Assembly (NCBI GenBank): GCA_900545865.1
Contig: URAN01000008.1
Coordinates: 1-64,000, forward strand
Source: an uncultured Eubacteriales bacterium
GTDB taxonomy: Bacteria > Bacillota > Clostridia > Monoglobales > Monoglobaceae
Direction: 5' to 3'
Length of the DNA: 64,000 bases
The translations under genes and the position numbers were made by a program. Under the pieces are notes generated by a model. That model worked only from the letters and a program-made list of their open reading frames with translations. It was not told the origin of the DNA and ran no database searches. Of this stretch, positions 41,870 to 50,596 are shown piece after piece (positions within the stretch are counted from its first letter, which is position 1; the number at the start of each line of letters is the position of its first letter).

Positions 41870-42919
41870 TTAAATCAACCCCGACTCCGACAAATCATCG
41901 AATATTGCATTGTGTATATCGGCACGCATTTCACAGATTTTGTTATAATCATAACCTTTAAAGTCGTTTTTCTTGTTTAAGCATCTTGTCGCATTTGTGA
42001 GGATGATTACATACATACCTTTCTCGCGGCTGAAAAACAGTGATGTGCCTGTGTGACCGCAATGTCCGAAGCTGCCGATTGGGAACAGCTTTCCCGTTTG
42101 AGGATATTTTCCGTCAACGATAAGCCAACCTAATCCCCAACCTTCACCAAAGTCTTTGATATAGTTTTGTTCGGCGAGGTCAAAAACCTTTTCGGGGTAT
42201 AAAGCTTCGCTTTTATTCATAATTGCTTTTGCATATTTATTTATGTCATTGAGAGTAAAAAACTGACCGCCAGAACCTGCGCTTGTCCTTAATACGCGAA
42301 TATTTTCATCATCCCAGGGATGTGAAAGACCGTCAAGAGTTTCTGTTCGATAGCATATTGCGGCGTTCGGCTCGTTAATCTCAATATTAAACTTGCTTCG
42401 TGTATATCCGAGAGGAGTTTTTATTTTTTCATCAAAAACCTCTTCCAAAGTTTTTCCGTATATCTTCTCTATGATATAACCGAGCAAAATCATTCCGTTG
42501 CACGAATATTCCTGTGACTTTCCGGGTTCAAAGGCGAGCGAAGTATGTAATATAAAATTAGCGACCTTATCATTGCCTTTGTCCGCAATTTCCTGCGGAA
42601 TATCATATCTGCGTATTCCCGAGGTGTGCGTCAAAAGCTGTTTTATTGTTATAAAAGCCTTATCTTTGGGAGTATTATCAAAAAAATGTGCCAGCGTATC
42701 ATCGAGTGAGAGTTTATTTTCGCCGATAGCTTTTAAAATCAGCGGCGATGTAACAAGTACTTTTCCCATACTTGCTATATCAAAGTATGTATCGGCGTTT
42801 ACGTTCGGAGAGTGAATAAATCTTTCATAACCTTTTGCATATACAAACACGCAGTATGAGTCAAAGTCGTTGTCGGCAAATTTTTGATTTAACAGTTTTT
42901 CAGTATTTTTAAAATTCAT
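41870..42919 (-). CDS. serine hydrolase of the beta-lactamase fold (class C-like)
   Basis: 349 residues with the catalytic SxxK (SMGK near residue 50), YxN (YSCN near 138) and HxG (HCGHTG near 272) triad of class C beta-lactamases and D,D-peptidases. There is no signal peptide, so it is probably a cytoplasmic esterase or peptidase rather than an antibiotic-resistance enzyme. Ribosome binding site AGGAG lies upstream on the minus strand. It is in an operon with yitT. Confidence 0.85.
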   Translation of the reverse strand: MNFKNTEKLLNQKFADNDFDSYCVFVYAKGYERFIHSPNVNADTYFDIASMGKVLVTSPLILKAIGENKLSLDDTLAHFFDNTPKDKAFITIKQLLTHTSGIRRYDIPQEIADKGNDKVANFILHTSLAFEPGKSQEYSCNGMILLGYIIEKIYGKTLEEVFDEKIKTPLGYTRSKFNIEINEPNAAICYRTETLDGLSHPWDDENIRVLRTSAGSGGQFFTLNDINKYAKAIMNKSEALYPEKVFDLAEQNYIKDFGEGWGLGWLIVDGKYPQTGKLFPIGSFGHCGHTGTSLFFSREKGMYVIILTNATRCLNKKNDFKGYDYNKICEMRADIHNAIFDDLSESGLI

Positions 42920-42951
42920 TTTCTATTATCTCCTTTTATGTTTATACTCAT

Positions 42952-42980
42952 ATTATATTCTGAATTCTTAAATATTTCAA
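42952..42980 (-). promoter_or_regulatory. promoter of the serine hydrolase - yitT operon
   Basis: On the minus strand TTGAAA (complement of 42975-42980), 17-base spacer, TATAAT (complement of 42952-42957). Confidence 0.7.
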
Positions 42981-43022
42981 TATAAAAATTCAGTTCATTA
43001 GCACAAAACTGTTCATTTCTTA

Positions 43023-43051
43023 TTGACATAACAAATTGAAAATATTATAAT
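43023..43051 (+). promoter_or_regulatory. promoter of the AraC regulator
   Basis: TTGACA (43023-43028), 17-base spacer, TATAAT (43046-43051). It is divergent from the serine hydrolase promoter. Confidence 0.75.
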
Positions 43052-43088
43052 TATATAGAAATCTTAGAATCGGAACGGTGATTATAAT

Positions 43089-43892
43089 ATGGAAACAATG
43101 CTTAATAAATTTGAGTGGAACGCGGTTGAAATAAAAGATGTTTTTAGGGTAAACAGCGGTGTAGCCGGAACAAAAATCAATGACGGCGGTAACACGTTTG
43201 TGTACCAGATTGGTTTAAAGCTGAGCGGATATACCGAGATATTTTATGACGGAAAGAAAATTGATTTTCGCGAGGGAACTGTTTTATATCTGCCGAAAGA
43301 GAGCGACAACAGCATTGATTATCACAAAACGATAATGGAACAGGGCGAAAGTCTGTGTTTGTTTTTTGACTCGGATAAAAGTTTGCCGCACAAGCCGATT
43401 CGGGTAGATTGCGGTGACACCCAAATATCGGAGTTGTTTTTTAAACTTCATAAGATATATAACAGGGAGGACAGAGATAAGTTTTATTCAATGAGCATTT
43501 TTTATGAAATACTTTCGATGCTTGATAACACGCTTATGCGCAAATCTTTTTCAAAATATGACAACATGGATAAGCTTGCTCGGTATATGAAAGAGCATTG
43601 TACGGATGAGTATATTGACTTTAACGGACTTGCAAAATCCATGGGTATGAGCATCGATTATTTAAGGCATAGGTTTAAAAAAAGGTACGGAGCATCACCG
43701 CTCGCATATGTCCACGAACTTAAAATCAACTATATAAAAACGCTGATTTGTGAAACGGAGTATTCGTTCGGCAGGATAGCGCAAATGTCGGGATTTTCGG
43801 ATTTAAATTATTTTTCACGATTTTTCAAAAAGCATACCGGAATGACCCCAACAGAGTACCGTTGCAGGTTTGGTATAAGCGCCGTTGTTTAA
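43089..43892 (+). CDS. AraC-family transcriptional regulator
   Basis: 267 residues. An N-terminal cupin-like ligand domain (LSGYTEIFYDGKKI with GTVLYLPKES) is followed by two helix-turn-helix units ending SFGRIAQMSGFSDLNYFSRF and KKHTGMTPTEYR, the AraC signature. It is divergent from the serine hydrolase operon, its likely target. Confidence 0.9.
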   Translation: METMLNKFEWNAVEIKDVFRVNSGVAGTKINDGGNTFVYQIGLKLSGYTEIFYDGKKIDFREGTVLYLPKESDNSIDYHKTIMEQGESLCLFFDSDKSLPHKPIRVDCGDTQISELFFKLHKIYNREDRDKFYSMSIFYEILSMLDNTLMRKSFSKYDNMDKLARYMKEHCTDEYIDFNGLAKSMGMSIDYLRHRFKKRYGASPLAYVHELKINYIKTLICETEYSFGRIAQMSGFSDLNYFSRFFKKHTGMTPTEYRCRFGISAVV

Positions 43893-43921
43893 AAAGTTAG
43901 GATTTATGAATCTTTTTGGGA

Positions 43922-43950
43922 TTGACAACAGTTTTTAAATGGTGTAAAAT
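43922..43950 (+). promoter_or_regulatory. promoter of the RpiR-type gene
   Basis: TTGACA (43922-43927), 17-base spacer, TAAAAT (43945-43950). Confidence 0.65.
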
Positions 43951-43995
43951 ATATATGTAAATTTTAACATAAAATATATACGGCGGAGGATTTGA

Positions 43996-44832
43996 ATGAA
44001 CAGAACGCTTTTGCAAATAAAGGTTTTATACGAAACGATGGGAAAGTCGGAAAAGCGTATCGCGGATTGGCTTTTCGAACATTCGGGCGAGATTATACCT
44101 CTATCCATAACCGAGCTTGCCGAAAAGAGCAGCAGCAGCGAGGCAACCATAGTCAGGTTTGCAAAGCGGCTGGGGTTCTCGGGGTATCAAGAGCTTAAAA
44201 TTTCTTTTGCACAAGAGAGCGGAAAGAAATTGATTAACGATGACATAAGCCGTGATGATACCTGTGCGGATATATTTGAAAAAATCTCGAATGATATATA
44301 TTGTTCGCTCGAAATGACAAAGAACGCCATAGACCCAAAAAATCTTGAAAAGGCGGCAAAAGCGATTCTCGGTGCGAACACGATAAGCATTTTCGGGCTG
44401 GGAAATTCCGCGGCGGTCGCAACCGATGCGGCGCATAAGTTTTTGCGCGCAGGGTGCAGAGCAACAGCGTATTCCGACAACCATATGCAGGCAATAGCCG
44501 CATCGCACCTGACCGATAAGGATGTTGCGATTGGCATATCTCATTCGGGTTCGTCAAAGGATATTGTCGATGCGCTCGCCATATCAAAGCGCAACGGCGC
44601 AACCACGATTTGTATAACGAATTTCGGAAAATCGCCGATTATAAAACAGAGCGGAATTGTTTTGTGTACAAGGTCAAAAGAAACCGAATATTCGATATTG
44701 GGCTTGAACTCGCGTATTGCCGCCCTGGCGATAATCGATGCGATTTATACATATATTATATGCAAAAGCGGTGACCGCGCCGAGAATGCGGCGCGCCGCG
44801 CGGAGAAAGCCTTGCAGAGCAAGAAATATTAA
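43996..44832 (+). CDS. MurR/RpiR-family regulator with SIS domain
   Basis: 278 residues. The N-terminal HTH_6 (LSITELAEKSSSSEATIVRF) is followed by a SIS phosphosugar-binding domain (SIFGLGNSAAVATD, IGISHSGSSKDIVDAL). Such proteins repress sugar or amino-sugar genes and sense sugar phosphates. GGAGGA is the ribosome binding site. Its target is not obvious; the sugar operon at 45.7-53.4 kb is a possible one. Confidence 0.9.
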   Translation: MNRTLLQIKVLYETMGKSEKRIADWLFEHSGEIIPLSITELAEKSSSSEATIVRFAKRLGFSGYQELKISFAQESGKKLINDDISRDDTCADIFEKISNDIYCSLEMTKNAIDPKNLEKAAKAILGANTISIFGLGNSAAVATDAAHKFLRAGCRATAYSDNHMQAIAASHLTDKDVAIGISHSGSSKDIVDALAISKRNGATTICITNFGKSPIIKQSGIVLCTRSKETEYSILGLNSRIAALAIIDAIYTYIICKSGDRAENAARRAEKALQSKKY

Positions 44833-44931
44833 ATTCGGCGATTTTTATGCGAGAATCGGCGAATTGGTATATTTATGTGTATACGGACGGTTTTATAAAG
44901 GAAATTTGTATTAATTTGCGATAATTGGCTA

Positions 44932-44960
44932 TTGATTTTTTATTACATTAATGGTATTAT
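44932..44960 (+). promoter_or_regulatory. promoter of yajC
   Basis: TTGATT (44932-44937), 17-base spacer, TATTAT (44955-44960). Confidence 0.6.
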
Positions 44961-44990
44961 ATATATAACAAGTTATACAGGAGGAAAATC

Positions 44991-45431
44991 ATGTTAAAGA
45001 AACTTAAAAAGATTTTATGTCCGGCATTTGTACTTACGGCTCTTTCGGCTGTGAATGTATTTGCCGAGGGCGAAACACAGCAGGCGAATCCGCTTGCAAT
45101 GGTGATGCAGTTTGTTCCGTTGGTTCTGATTTTTGTGGTGTTTTACTTTTTGCTTATTCGTCCGCAAAAGAAAAAGGAAAAGGCTTTGAAAGATATGATT
45201 TCAAGTCTTAAAGTGGGCGACACCGTTGCGTCAATCGGCGGTATTCACGGTAAGATTATCAGAATCAAAGACGATGTTTTCGTTCTTGAATCGGGTCTCG
45301 GTGCAAATAAATCTTACATCTCTCTTGACAGAAGCGCAATAAGCCGCCTTGTTAAAGAGGGCAAAAATAAGAACGTTGCGGATGAGGATGTTGCTCCCAT
45401 TCCCGATGACGATTCATCAGCTGAGGAATAA
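44991..45431 (+). CDS. yajC: YajC preprotein translocase accessory subunit
   Basis: 146 residues, longer than the usual 90-110. The first 27 residues form a signal-peptide-like hydrophobic segment ending AVNVFAEG. The normal YajC membrane helix follows (FVPLVLIFVVFYFLLIRPQ), then the beta-domain with KVGDTVASIGGIHGKI and the acidic tail. It assists the SecDF-YajC complex. AGGAGG is upstream. It has its own promoter and terminator. Confidence 0.9.
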   Translation: MLKKLKKILCPAFVLTALSAVNVFAEGETQQANPLAMVMQFVPLVLIFVVFYFLLIRPQKKKEKALKDMISSLKVGDTVASIGGIHGKIIRIKDDVFVLESGLGANKSYISLDRSAISRLVKEGKNKNVADEDVAPIPDDDSSAEE

Positions 45432-45453
45432 AATAATTTTAATTTAAGCTCAA

Positions 45454-45490
45454 AAAAGACCGAAGTTCACGAAATTTCGGTCTTTTTTTT
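45454..45490 (+). terminator. terminator of yajC
   Basis: AAAAGACCGAA pairs with TTCGGTCTTTT and is followed by further T. Confidence 0.85.
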
Positions 45491-45668
45491 GCGTGAAAAA
45501 AATTTTTTTAAAAAATTTTCAAAAAAGGTGTAACAAAATTCGTTTTAAAGTGTATATATATATGAATGGGTAAATCAGCTGAAAAATCAGGAGCAAAAAC
45601 GAATGAGGATTTCGGCGGATAAATTTTTATAAAACCGTGACGAATAAATAATGTAAATTAATAAATCA

Positions 45669-45707
45669 AACCCCAACAACCGTTTTAAACGGCTGTCGGG
45701 GTTGTTG
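45669..45707 (-). terminator. terminator of the aldo/keto reductase (minus strand)
   Basis: Near-palindromic block of CAACCCCGACAGCCG and complement, lying between the converging yajC and the aldo/keto reductase stop. Confidence 0.65.
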
Positions 45708-45711
45708 CTTT

Positions 45712-46677
45712 TTAAAATTTCATAAGATAACCGCGCTCATCGGGGGTAAGACGCAGGTCTTTTGCCGACATGGAATCGGTCAGATATTCAATCTTTCTCG
45801 GTCCTATCTGGACAAATGTATTGACATTATCGTCACTCGTCAATGCCGAAAGCATAAGCGCCGAAATGCTTACATTTTTTTCTTTTGACATTTTTTTGAG
45901 CCTGTTATAAAGTTCAAGATTATGTGCGTTTAAGAATTCGTCCTTTACCGCTTGGGGAATTTTGTCCTCACCGATGCTGTCGAGCATCGCAAAGAACCCC
46001 TTTGACTGTGACGAAAAGGCAAAAACGTTCAATGTGTCCGCCGCATATTTTTGATATTCGGCATCGTCCATTGTATAAATAAGCTTATCGACAAATTCGG
46101 AATTGGGTTTTCCGATGCTGTATTGAATCTGACCGGCGATAAACGGCTTTAAACCGTTTGACTTTGCATAATCGTTTGCCGCCCGTATCCTGTCATAGCC
46201 CCAGTTCGACACGGCAATATACTTTGCCTTGCCGGTATCGAGAATTTCGTTCATTATCTCGATAAGCCGCTCGGACGGAATGTTCGGGTCGTCTTTGTGC
46301 AGCCAGTATATATCGATATAATCGGTGTTGAGATTTATAAGGCTGTGTTCAAAATCGTCAAATATTTCATCTCTCGACAACCGTGAAATATCCATACTTT
46401 CAAGCCGCGGATGACCGCCCTTTGTCGAGATGATTATTTTATCGCGGTTTTTACGTGCGGTCAGCCATTTGCCGATGGTTTTTTCGCTTATACTCTTGCC
46501 CATATTCATCCAATCGGCATAAAAGCTTGCCGTATCTATGATATTTCCGCCCATATCGACAAATTTATCAAGCATCTCAAAGGATAAATCTTTGGACATT
46601 TGTGTTCCGAATCCGTCGGTTCCGAGAATGATTTTGCTTGCCTTTAAATCAGTGTGATTTATTGATGAGTATATCAT
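45712..46677 (-). CDS. aldo/keto reductase
   Basis: 321 residues with the catalytic tetrad of the family: Asp in NIIDTASFY, the Tyr of the same segment, Lys in IIISTKGG and His in IYWLHKDD. It would reduce or oxidise a sugar or aldehyde with NAD(P)H. It ends the minus-strand sugar operon, 16 bases after the GH36 gene. It does not look like a classical short sugar reductase from sequence alone. Confidence 0.9.
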   Translation of the reverse strand: MIYSSINHTDLKASKIILGTDGFGTQMSKDLSFEMLDKFVDMGGNIIDTASFYADWMNMGKSISEKTIGKWLTARKNRDKIIISTKGGHPRLESMDISRLSRDEIFDDFEHSLINLNTDYIDIYWLHKDDPNIPSERLIEIMNEILDTGKAKYIAVSNWGYDRIRAANDYAKSNGLKPFIAGQIQYSIGKPNSEFVDKLIYTMDDAEYQKYAADTLNVFAFSSQSKGFFAMLDSIGEDKIPQAVKDEFLNAHNLELYNRLKKMSKEKNVSISALMLSALTSDDNVNTFVQIGPRKIEYLTDSMSAKDLRLTPDERGYLMKF

Positions 46678-46693
46678 TTAAAAATTCCTCCTG

Positions 46694-48691
46694 TCAGACA
46701 GCCTTGATTATTGCCGCCGATTTTTTGTGTATGTGAACTTTGAGCGTATTCGCCGCAATTTCGGCATTTATGCCGAGGTCGGTCGGATAGACGCATTCCG
46801 CCGAGGTGTATTGCGCAAGAGGAACGGTTATATCCCTGTCCGTATCGCTCAAATTTTCTATACAGATATAAGAATGACCGATGCCCCTATATCCGCAGGC
46901 AACAACATCATCTTCAAAATTGACCGCACCGCACGGATAAAACGGAATAAGATTCGGTATCTCATCTCTTGTCGATTTATAAAAATCGATTCCCTGTTTT
47001 AAAAGTTGGAATTGTTCATCGTTCAAAAGATGCGTTTCTCCCGAAACGGCAGGCCTTTTGAACATTGCATTCACCGCATTGATTATTATTCCACCGTCGG
47101 TGTGACTTTGCATCGGCAAAACCCAAACCTGTGCTTGGCGCGGCAAGACAGCCGTTCCCGACATTGCGGCGATAGCCGCGGTCGGTTTATAATCGGTCGC
47201 GTCGGAGGTTGATTGTACGGAAAAGTGCGACAGGGTTTTATAATCCATACGCATACCGCCGCTTGCACAGTTCTCAATAATCAAATTCGGATGCCGCGCA
47301 TAAATGCCGTCAATCCAATCGAGATACGCCGCTTGGTGCTGCATAAGACCATCGCCAAAGCTGTCGCAAGCGATTTCCGTTCCCGAACCGCCGTCTATGT
47401 TATAATCAAACTTAAAATATTCTATGCCGAGTTCGTTTATAAGGCGGTCAACAACGCCGTCCAAAAAGTCTGTTACATATTTGCATCTGAAATCGAGCTG
47501 ATACCTTCCGTGGTCGATTATGCGCTTTCCGTGGCGCATAAAAAAGCATTCGTCCGAAAAGCTGTCGAGAATGGGACAATTGATGCCGATACTTTCGGGT
47601 TCAAGCCATATACCGGGTTTCATTCCCTTTTTTCGGATATAGTCAAAAACCTCTTTTATTCCGTTCGGAAAGCGGCTTTCGCATACCTGCCATTCGCCGA
47701 CCGTCTCCCACCATGTTCCGTCCGCGTACCAGCCTGCATCCATACAATATATTTCCGCGCCGATTTTCGCCGCCGCATCAATAACGGGCAGCTCTTTTTC
47801 GGTTGTCGGGTCGGCGTTCAGACACATCATATAATCGTTAAATATAACGGGCAAATCAATGTCCGAGGGACTTTGGTACGCAATTCCTCGGCGATATTTT
47901 GTCATTTCTTCGATTGCGCCGTCAATATCGGAGGAAAAAGCAACCGCGGCGGTAACGGTTGTGAACCGTTCGCCCGATTTAAGATTCTTCCACCAACGGT
48001 TTTCCTGTTCGGACGGACCTGATAATTTGAGATAGTTTACGTCTTTAATGTCGCTTATCTCAAAGTTCCATGAACCGTTATGCTCTATCTGCCAGAAAAC
48101 ACTCTCGTTTGAGTTTTGGATTATGCCCATCGGCATAAATTCTTTTGTTGACCATGTTCCCGTGTTCGATACGGATATTCGCTTTGACGAAAATTCGGTT
48201 ATGCGGCTGTAGCCAAGCTCGCTCGGGGCATAGCCGCGCCATTCGAGTTCGCGGCACCACGCATTGTGACAGAGCCAAATGCGGTCAATGTCAAAGCCGT
48301 ACATACAAAACGAGCTTGCGTATTCCAAACCGAGATCGTATGCTGAGATGTTTTTTATCTCGGCATAAGAGCGAACCGCGCTTGCATCGCCGAGAAATTT
48401 GTAATGCTGAATAACGCGGATTTTTTCGTTTTCGAGAATAAACGAAATTTCGGAATCGCTTTCGGTATGCGAAACGTATTTGAGCGCGTCCGAAAGCTTG
48501 CTGCCCGTATGCTTTGCGCCGTGGTGGTCATCGGGGTTTTCGCCCGTTGCAAAGACCTCAACGGGAACAAAAAAGCGGTTTGGCTCGGTTTCCGTATTGT
48601 TTATGCCTATGTTTAAGACGTCAAGACGTCCGTCATCATCGATTAAAAATGATAAATATATCTTATTTTTATAAAAGTTCAGCTTTTTCAT
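46694..48691 (-). CDS. GH36 alpha-galactosidase-like glycosidase
   Basis: 665 residues of the GH36 fold: an N-terminal beta-sandwich, a central barrel with the nucleophile in YFKFDYN and the acid/base Asp in STSDATDYKP, and a C-terminal domain. It hydrolyses alpha-galactosides or related alpha-glycosides in the cytoplasm (no signal peptide). I chose ATG 48691 because GGAGA lies directly before it; the earlier ATG 48703 has no ribosome binding site. Retaining-mechanism residues look intact. The exact sugar is unknown. Confidence 0.88.
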   Translation of the reverse strand: MKKLNFYKNKIYLSFLIDDDGRLDVLNIGINNTETEPNRFFVPVEVFATGENPDDHHGAKHTGSKLSDALKYVSHTESDSEISFILENEKIRVIQHYKFLGDASAVRSYAEIKNISAYDLGLEYASSFCMYGFDIDRIWLCHNAWCRELEWRGYAPSELGYSRITEFSSKRISVSNTGTWSTKEFMPMGIIQNSNESVFWQIEHNGSWNFEISDIKDVNYLKLSGPSEQENRWWKNLKSGERFTTVTAAVAFSSDIDGAIEEMTKYRRGIAYQSPSDIDLPVIFNDYMMCLNADPTTEKELPVIDAAAKIGAEIYCMDAGWYADGTWWETVGEWQVCESRFPNGIKEVFDYIRKKGMKPGIWLEPESIGINCPILDSFSDECFFMRHGKRIIDHGRYQLDFRCKYVTDFLDGVVDRLINELGIEYFKFDYNIDGGSGTEIACDSFGDGLMQHQAAYLDWIDGIYARHPNLIIENCASGGMRMDYKTLSHFSVQSTSDATDYKPTAAIAAMSGTAVLPRQAQVWVLPMQSHTDGGIIINAVNAMFKRPAVSGETHLLNDEQFQLLKQGIDFYKSTRDEIPNLIPFYPCGAVNFEDDVVACGYRGIGHSYICIENLSDTDRDITVPLAQYTSAECVYPTDLGINAEIAANTLKVHIHKKSAAIIKAV

Positions 48692-48714
48692 AAAAGTCTC
48701 CATTCTGCCGGAGG

Positions 48715-48743
48715 CATAACGTGAAAGGAACTTTCACGTTATG
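48715..48743 (-). other. perfect 13-bp hairpin between the aldolase and GH36 genes
   Basis: CATAACGTGAAAG pairs with CTTTCACGTTATG over a 3-base loop. There is no T-run, so it is not a standard terminator; it may be an RNA-processing or stability element that changes the ratio of upstream and downstream products. Confidence 0.55.
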
Positions 48744-48754
48744 TGTCCTTTATA

Positions 48755-49588
48755 TTATTTAAGTCCGCCAAAGACCGTTATTGCCGCCTTAACGTTCTCT
48801 TTCATACCGATTTCCGCCGCAGCAGCTATATCGTGGAAGAACGTTCTGTCCGTCATTTTTTCAACGGCTTCGCCGCCTGCCTTTGCCATATAGGTATAAT
48901 AATTAATCTTGCGAACGCCGCACTCGATTACCTTTTTATAATCCTCTTCGGATACGCCGCTGCCGCCGTGCATAACTATGGGAACGTCAATCATCGATTT
49001 AATTTTCGCAACCCTGTCAAAATCAAGCTTAGGCTCTTTGAGATAAATCCCGTGAGCTGTGCCGAATGCGCACGCAAGCGCGTCAATGCCGGTATCGTTC
49101 ACAAATTTAAGCGCAAGGTTGGGGTCGGTATATATACTCTCGCCGCCGCCTTCACCGGCTTCTCTCGCGCCCATGCTGCCGACCTCTGCCTCAACGGAAA
49201 CGTTTTCGCGCTCGGCAATTTCCTTTATGATACAGGTGTTGGCGCGGTTTATTTCAAGGTCGCATTCCGAACCGTCATACATAACCGAGGTAAAGCCGAG
49301 GTCGATTCCGCGCTTTACATAATCTATGTCCGTGCCGTGGTCTAAGTGAACGCACACCGGCACGCTTGCCTTGTCCGCCATAAATTGCATCAGCGGCGCG
49401 ATTTCGTCCATTTTACAAAGTCCCATTTCTTCGTGAACCTGTGCGTGCATAATGATTACCGGTTGGTTGAGTTCTTCCGCCGCGCCTATTACCGCGCGAA
49501 GGCTTTCGAAATTCGGCGTATTGAACGAGCCTATGGCACATTCCTTTGCCTCTGCAATTTTAAGTATGTTTTTTAAGTTTACAAGCAT
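48755..49588 (-). CDS. class II ketose-bisphosphate aldolase family protein
   Basis: 277 residues of the Fba/KbaY/GatY family. Zn ligands are in HLDHG, and the later His in FGTAHG and MHGGSG; the phosphate-binding loop follows. It cleaves a ketose (bis)phosphate to dihydroxyacetone phosphate and an aldehyde. It starts inside the end of the preceding gene (10-base overlap). With the isomerase and FGGY kinase it forms a complete isomerase-kinase-aldolase route. Confidence 0.9.
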   Translation of the reverse strand: MLVNLKNILKIAEAKECAIGSFNTPNFESLRAVIGAAEELNQPVIIMHAQVHEEMGLCKMDEIAPLMQFMADKASVPVCVHLDHGTDIDYVKRGIDLGFTSVMYDGSECDLEINRANTCIIKEIAERENVSVEAEVGSMGAREAGEGGGESIYTDPNLALKFVNDTGIDALACAFGTAHGIYLKEPKLDFDRVAKIKSMIDVPIVMHGGSGVSEEDYKKVIECGVRKINYYTYMAKAGGEAVEKMTDRTFFHDIAAAAEIGMKENVKAAITVFGGLK

Positions 49589-50580
49589 TGTATATCCTCC
49601 GTATTTTGTGTGAATTTTATTTCTAAATGTGTTTTGTATTCCTCGTTCGGGTCAATAAATTTTAAGATTCCGTCGCGGCGGTTTATATCCCTGCCGTCGG
49701 GGGTACAGTTACCGGGTTCCAAACCCAAAACGTACTCGCCCTCGCCCATCATCTTCCATTGAGTGAAACAGTCAAGAGTCGTTTTGTCAAAGCTGAGGGT
49801 AAGACCGCGTTCGATGTCGGGGTTAAAGATTCCGACCGCCGCCGTATTGTCTTTTGCCTTTACGTCATAATAATAACAGCGTTCTTCATAGCCGCTCTGC
49901 GGCTTTTCCATAACAAGGCTGTTTTCTATATCCTCTTGCGCATGGGCATTTCTTGCCCTTACGAACGTATGCGGAATATTGACAACCGCGTTTTCACTGA
50001 GCAGGGGATAACCCATATTCATATGATATAAAAGCATACACGGCGCGGTTTCGCCGCCGATATTTTTAACCGTGTCGTCAATCTTTATCAGGTTTTCCGA
50101 TTTTGAAATTGTGTATGTGCGGCACAGTAAAAGTTTGCGGTTAAAAATTGCCGCGTCACGAACCGTTGCCGAAATTTTTATCTCGTTTTCGTCCTCGGTA
50201 TAATAATAGTTTTCACTCGGGGTATTTGATATTGTACCGTGAAGCGGCAGAGCCTCGCCCTCGTCAACACAGGGACTTCCGACCGCGGTCAAACCGCAGG
50301 TTGTTAAAAATCCCGCGGTAAAGGATTTTAAAAATCCCGTACCGTCTTTGTCATAAAATTGCGGTGCAACATAGCCGCAGGGCGAAAAATATCCGATATT
50401 AAAACCGAGGTATTCAACGCGCGAAATATCCATTGCTCGGTCAGCGGAAAATGTGAGATTCAGACCCTTTCCGTTCCTGACGTTCAAAAGTGTCATTCCC
50501 TTACCCTTGCTGCGTGTGAGAATGCTCTCTTCCACACCGCAGATTTGCGAGTTGTGACCTATGTATGAATTTTGATTCAT
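49579..50580 (-). CDS. DUF4432-type aldose epimerase-like protein
   Basis: 333 residues. The beta-sandwich fold of galactose mutarotase/aldose 1-epimerase relatives is suggested by RNGKGLNLTFSADRAMDISR and by LYHMNMGYPLL. It probably interconverts anomers of the sugar used by the pathway. ATG 50580 is 9 bases after GGAGGG; an upstream in-frame start without a ribosome binding site would overlap the kinase gene. It overlaps the aldolase gene by 10 bases. Confidence 0.8.
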   Translation of the reverse strand: MNQNSYIGHNSQICGVEESILTRSKGKGMTLLNVRNGKGLNLTFSADRAMDISRVEYLGFNIGYFSPCGYVAPQFYDKDGTGFLKSFTAGFLTTCGLTAVGSPCVDEGEALPLHGTISNTPSENYYYTEDENEIKISATVRDAAIFNRKLLLCRTYTISKSENLIKIDDTVKNIGGETAPCMLLYHMNMGYPLLSENAVVNIPHTFVRARNAHAQEDIENSLVMEKPQSGYEERCYYYDVKAKDNTAAVGIFNPDIERGLTLSFDKTTLDCFTQWKMMGEGEYVLGLEPGNCTPDGRDINRRDGILKFIDPNEEYKTHLEIKFTQNTEDIQCL

Positions 50581-50596
50581 TTTCAATAGCCCTCCT

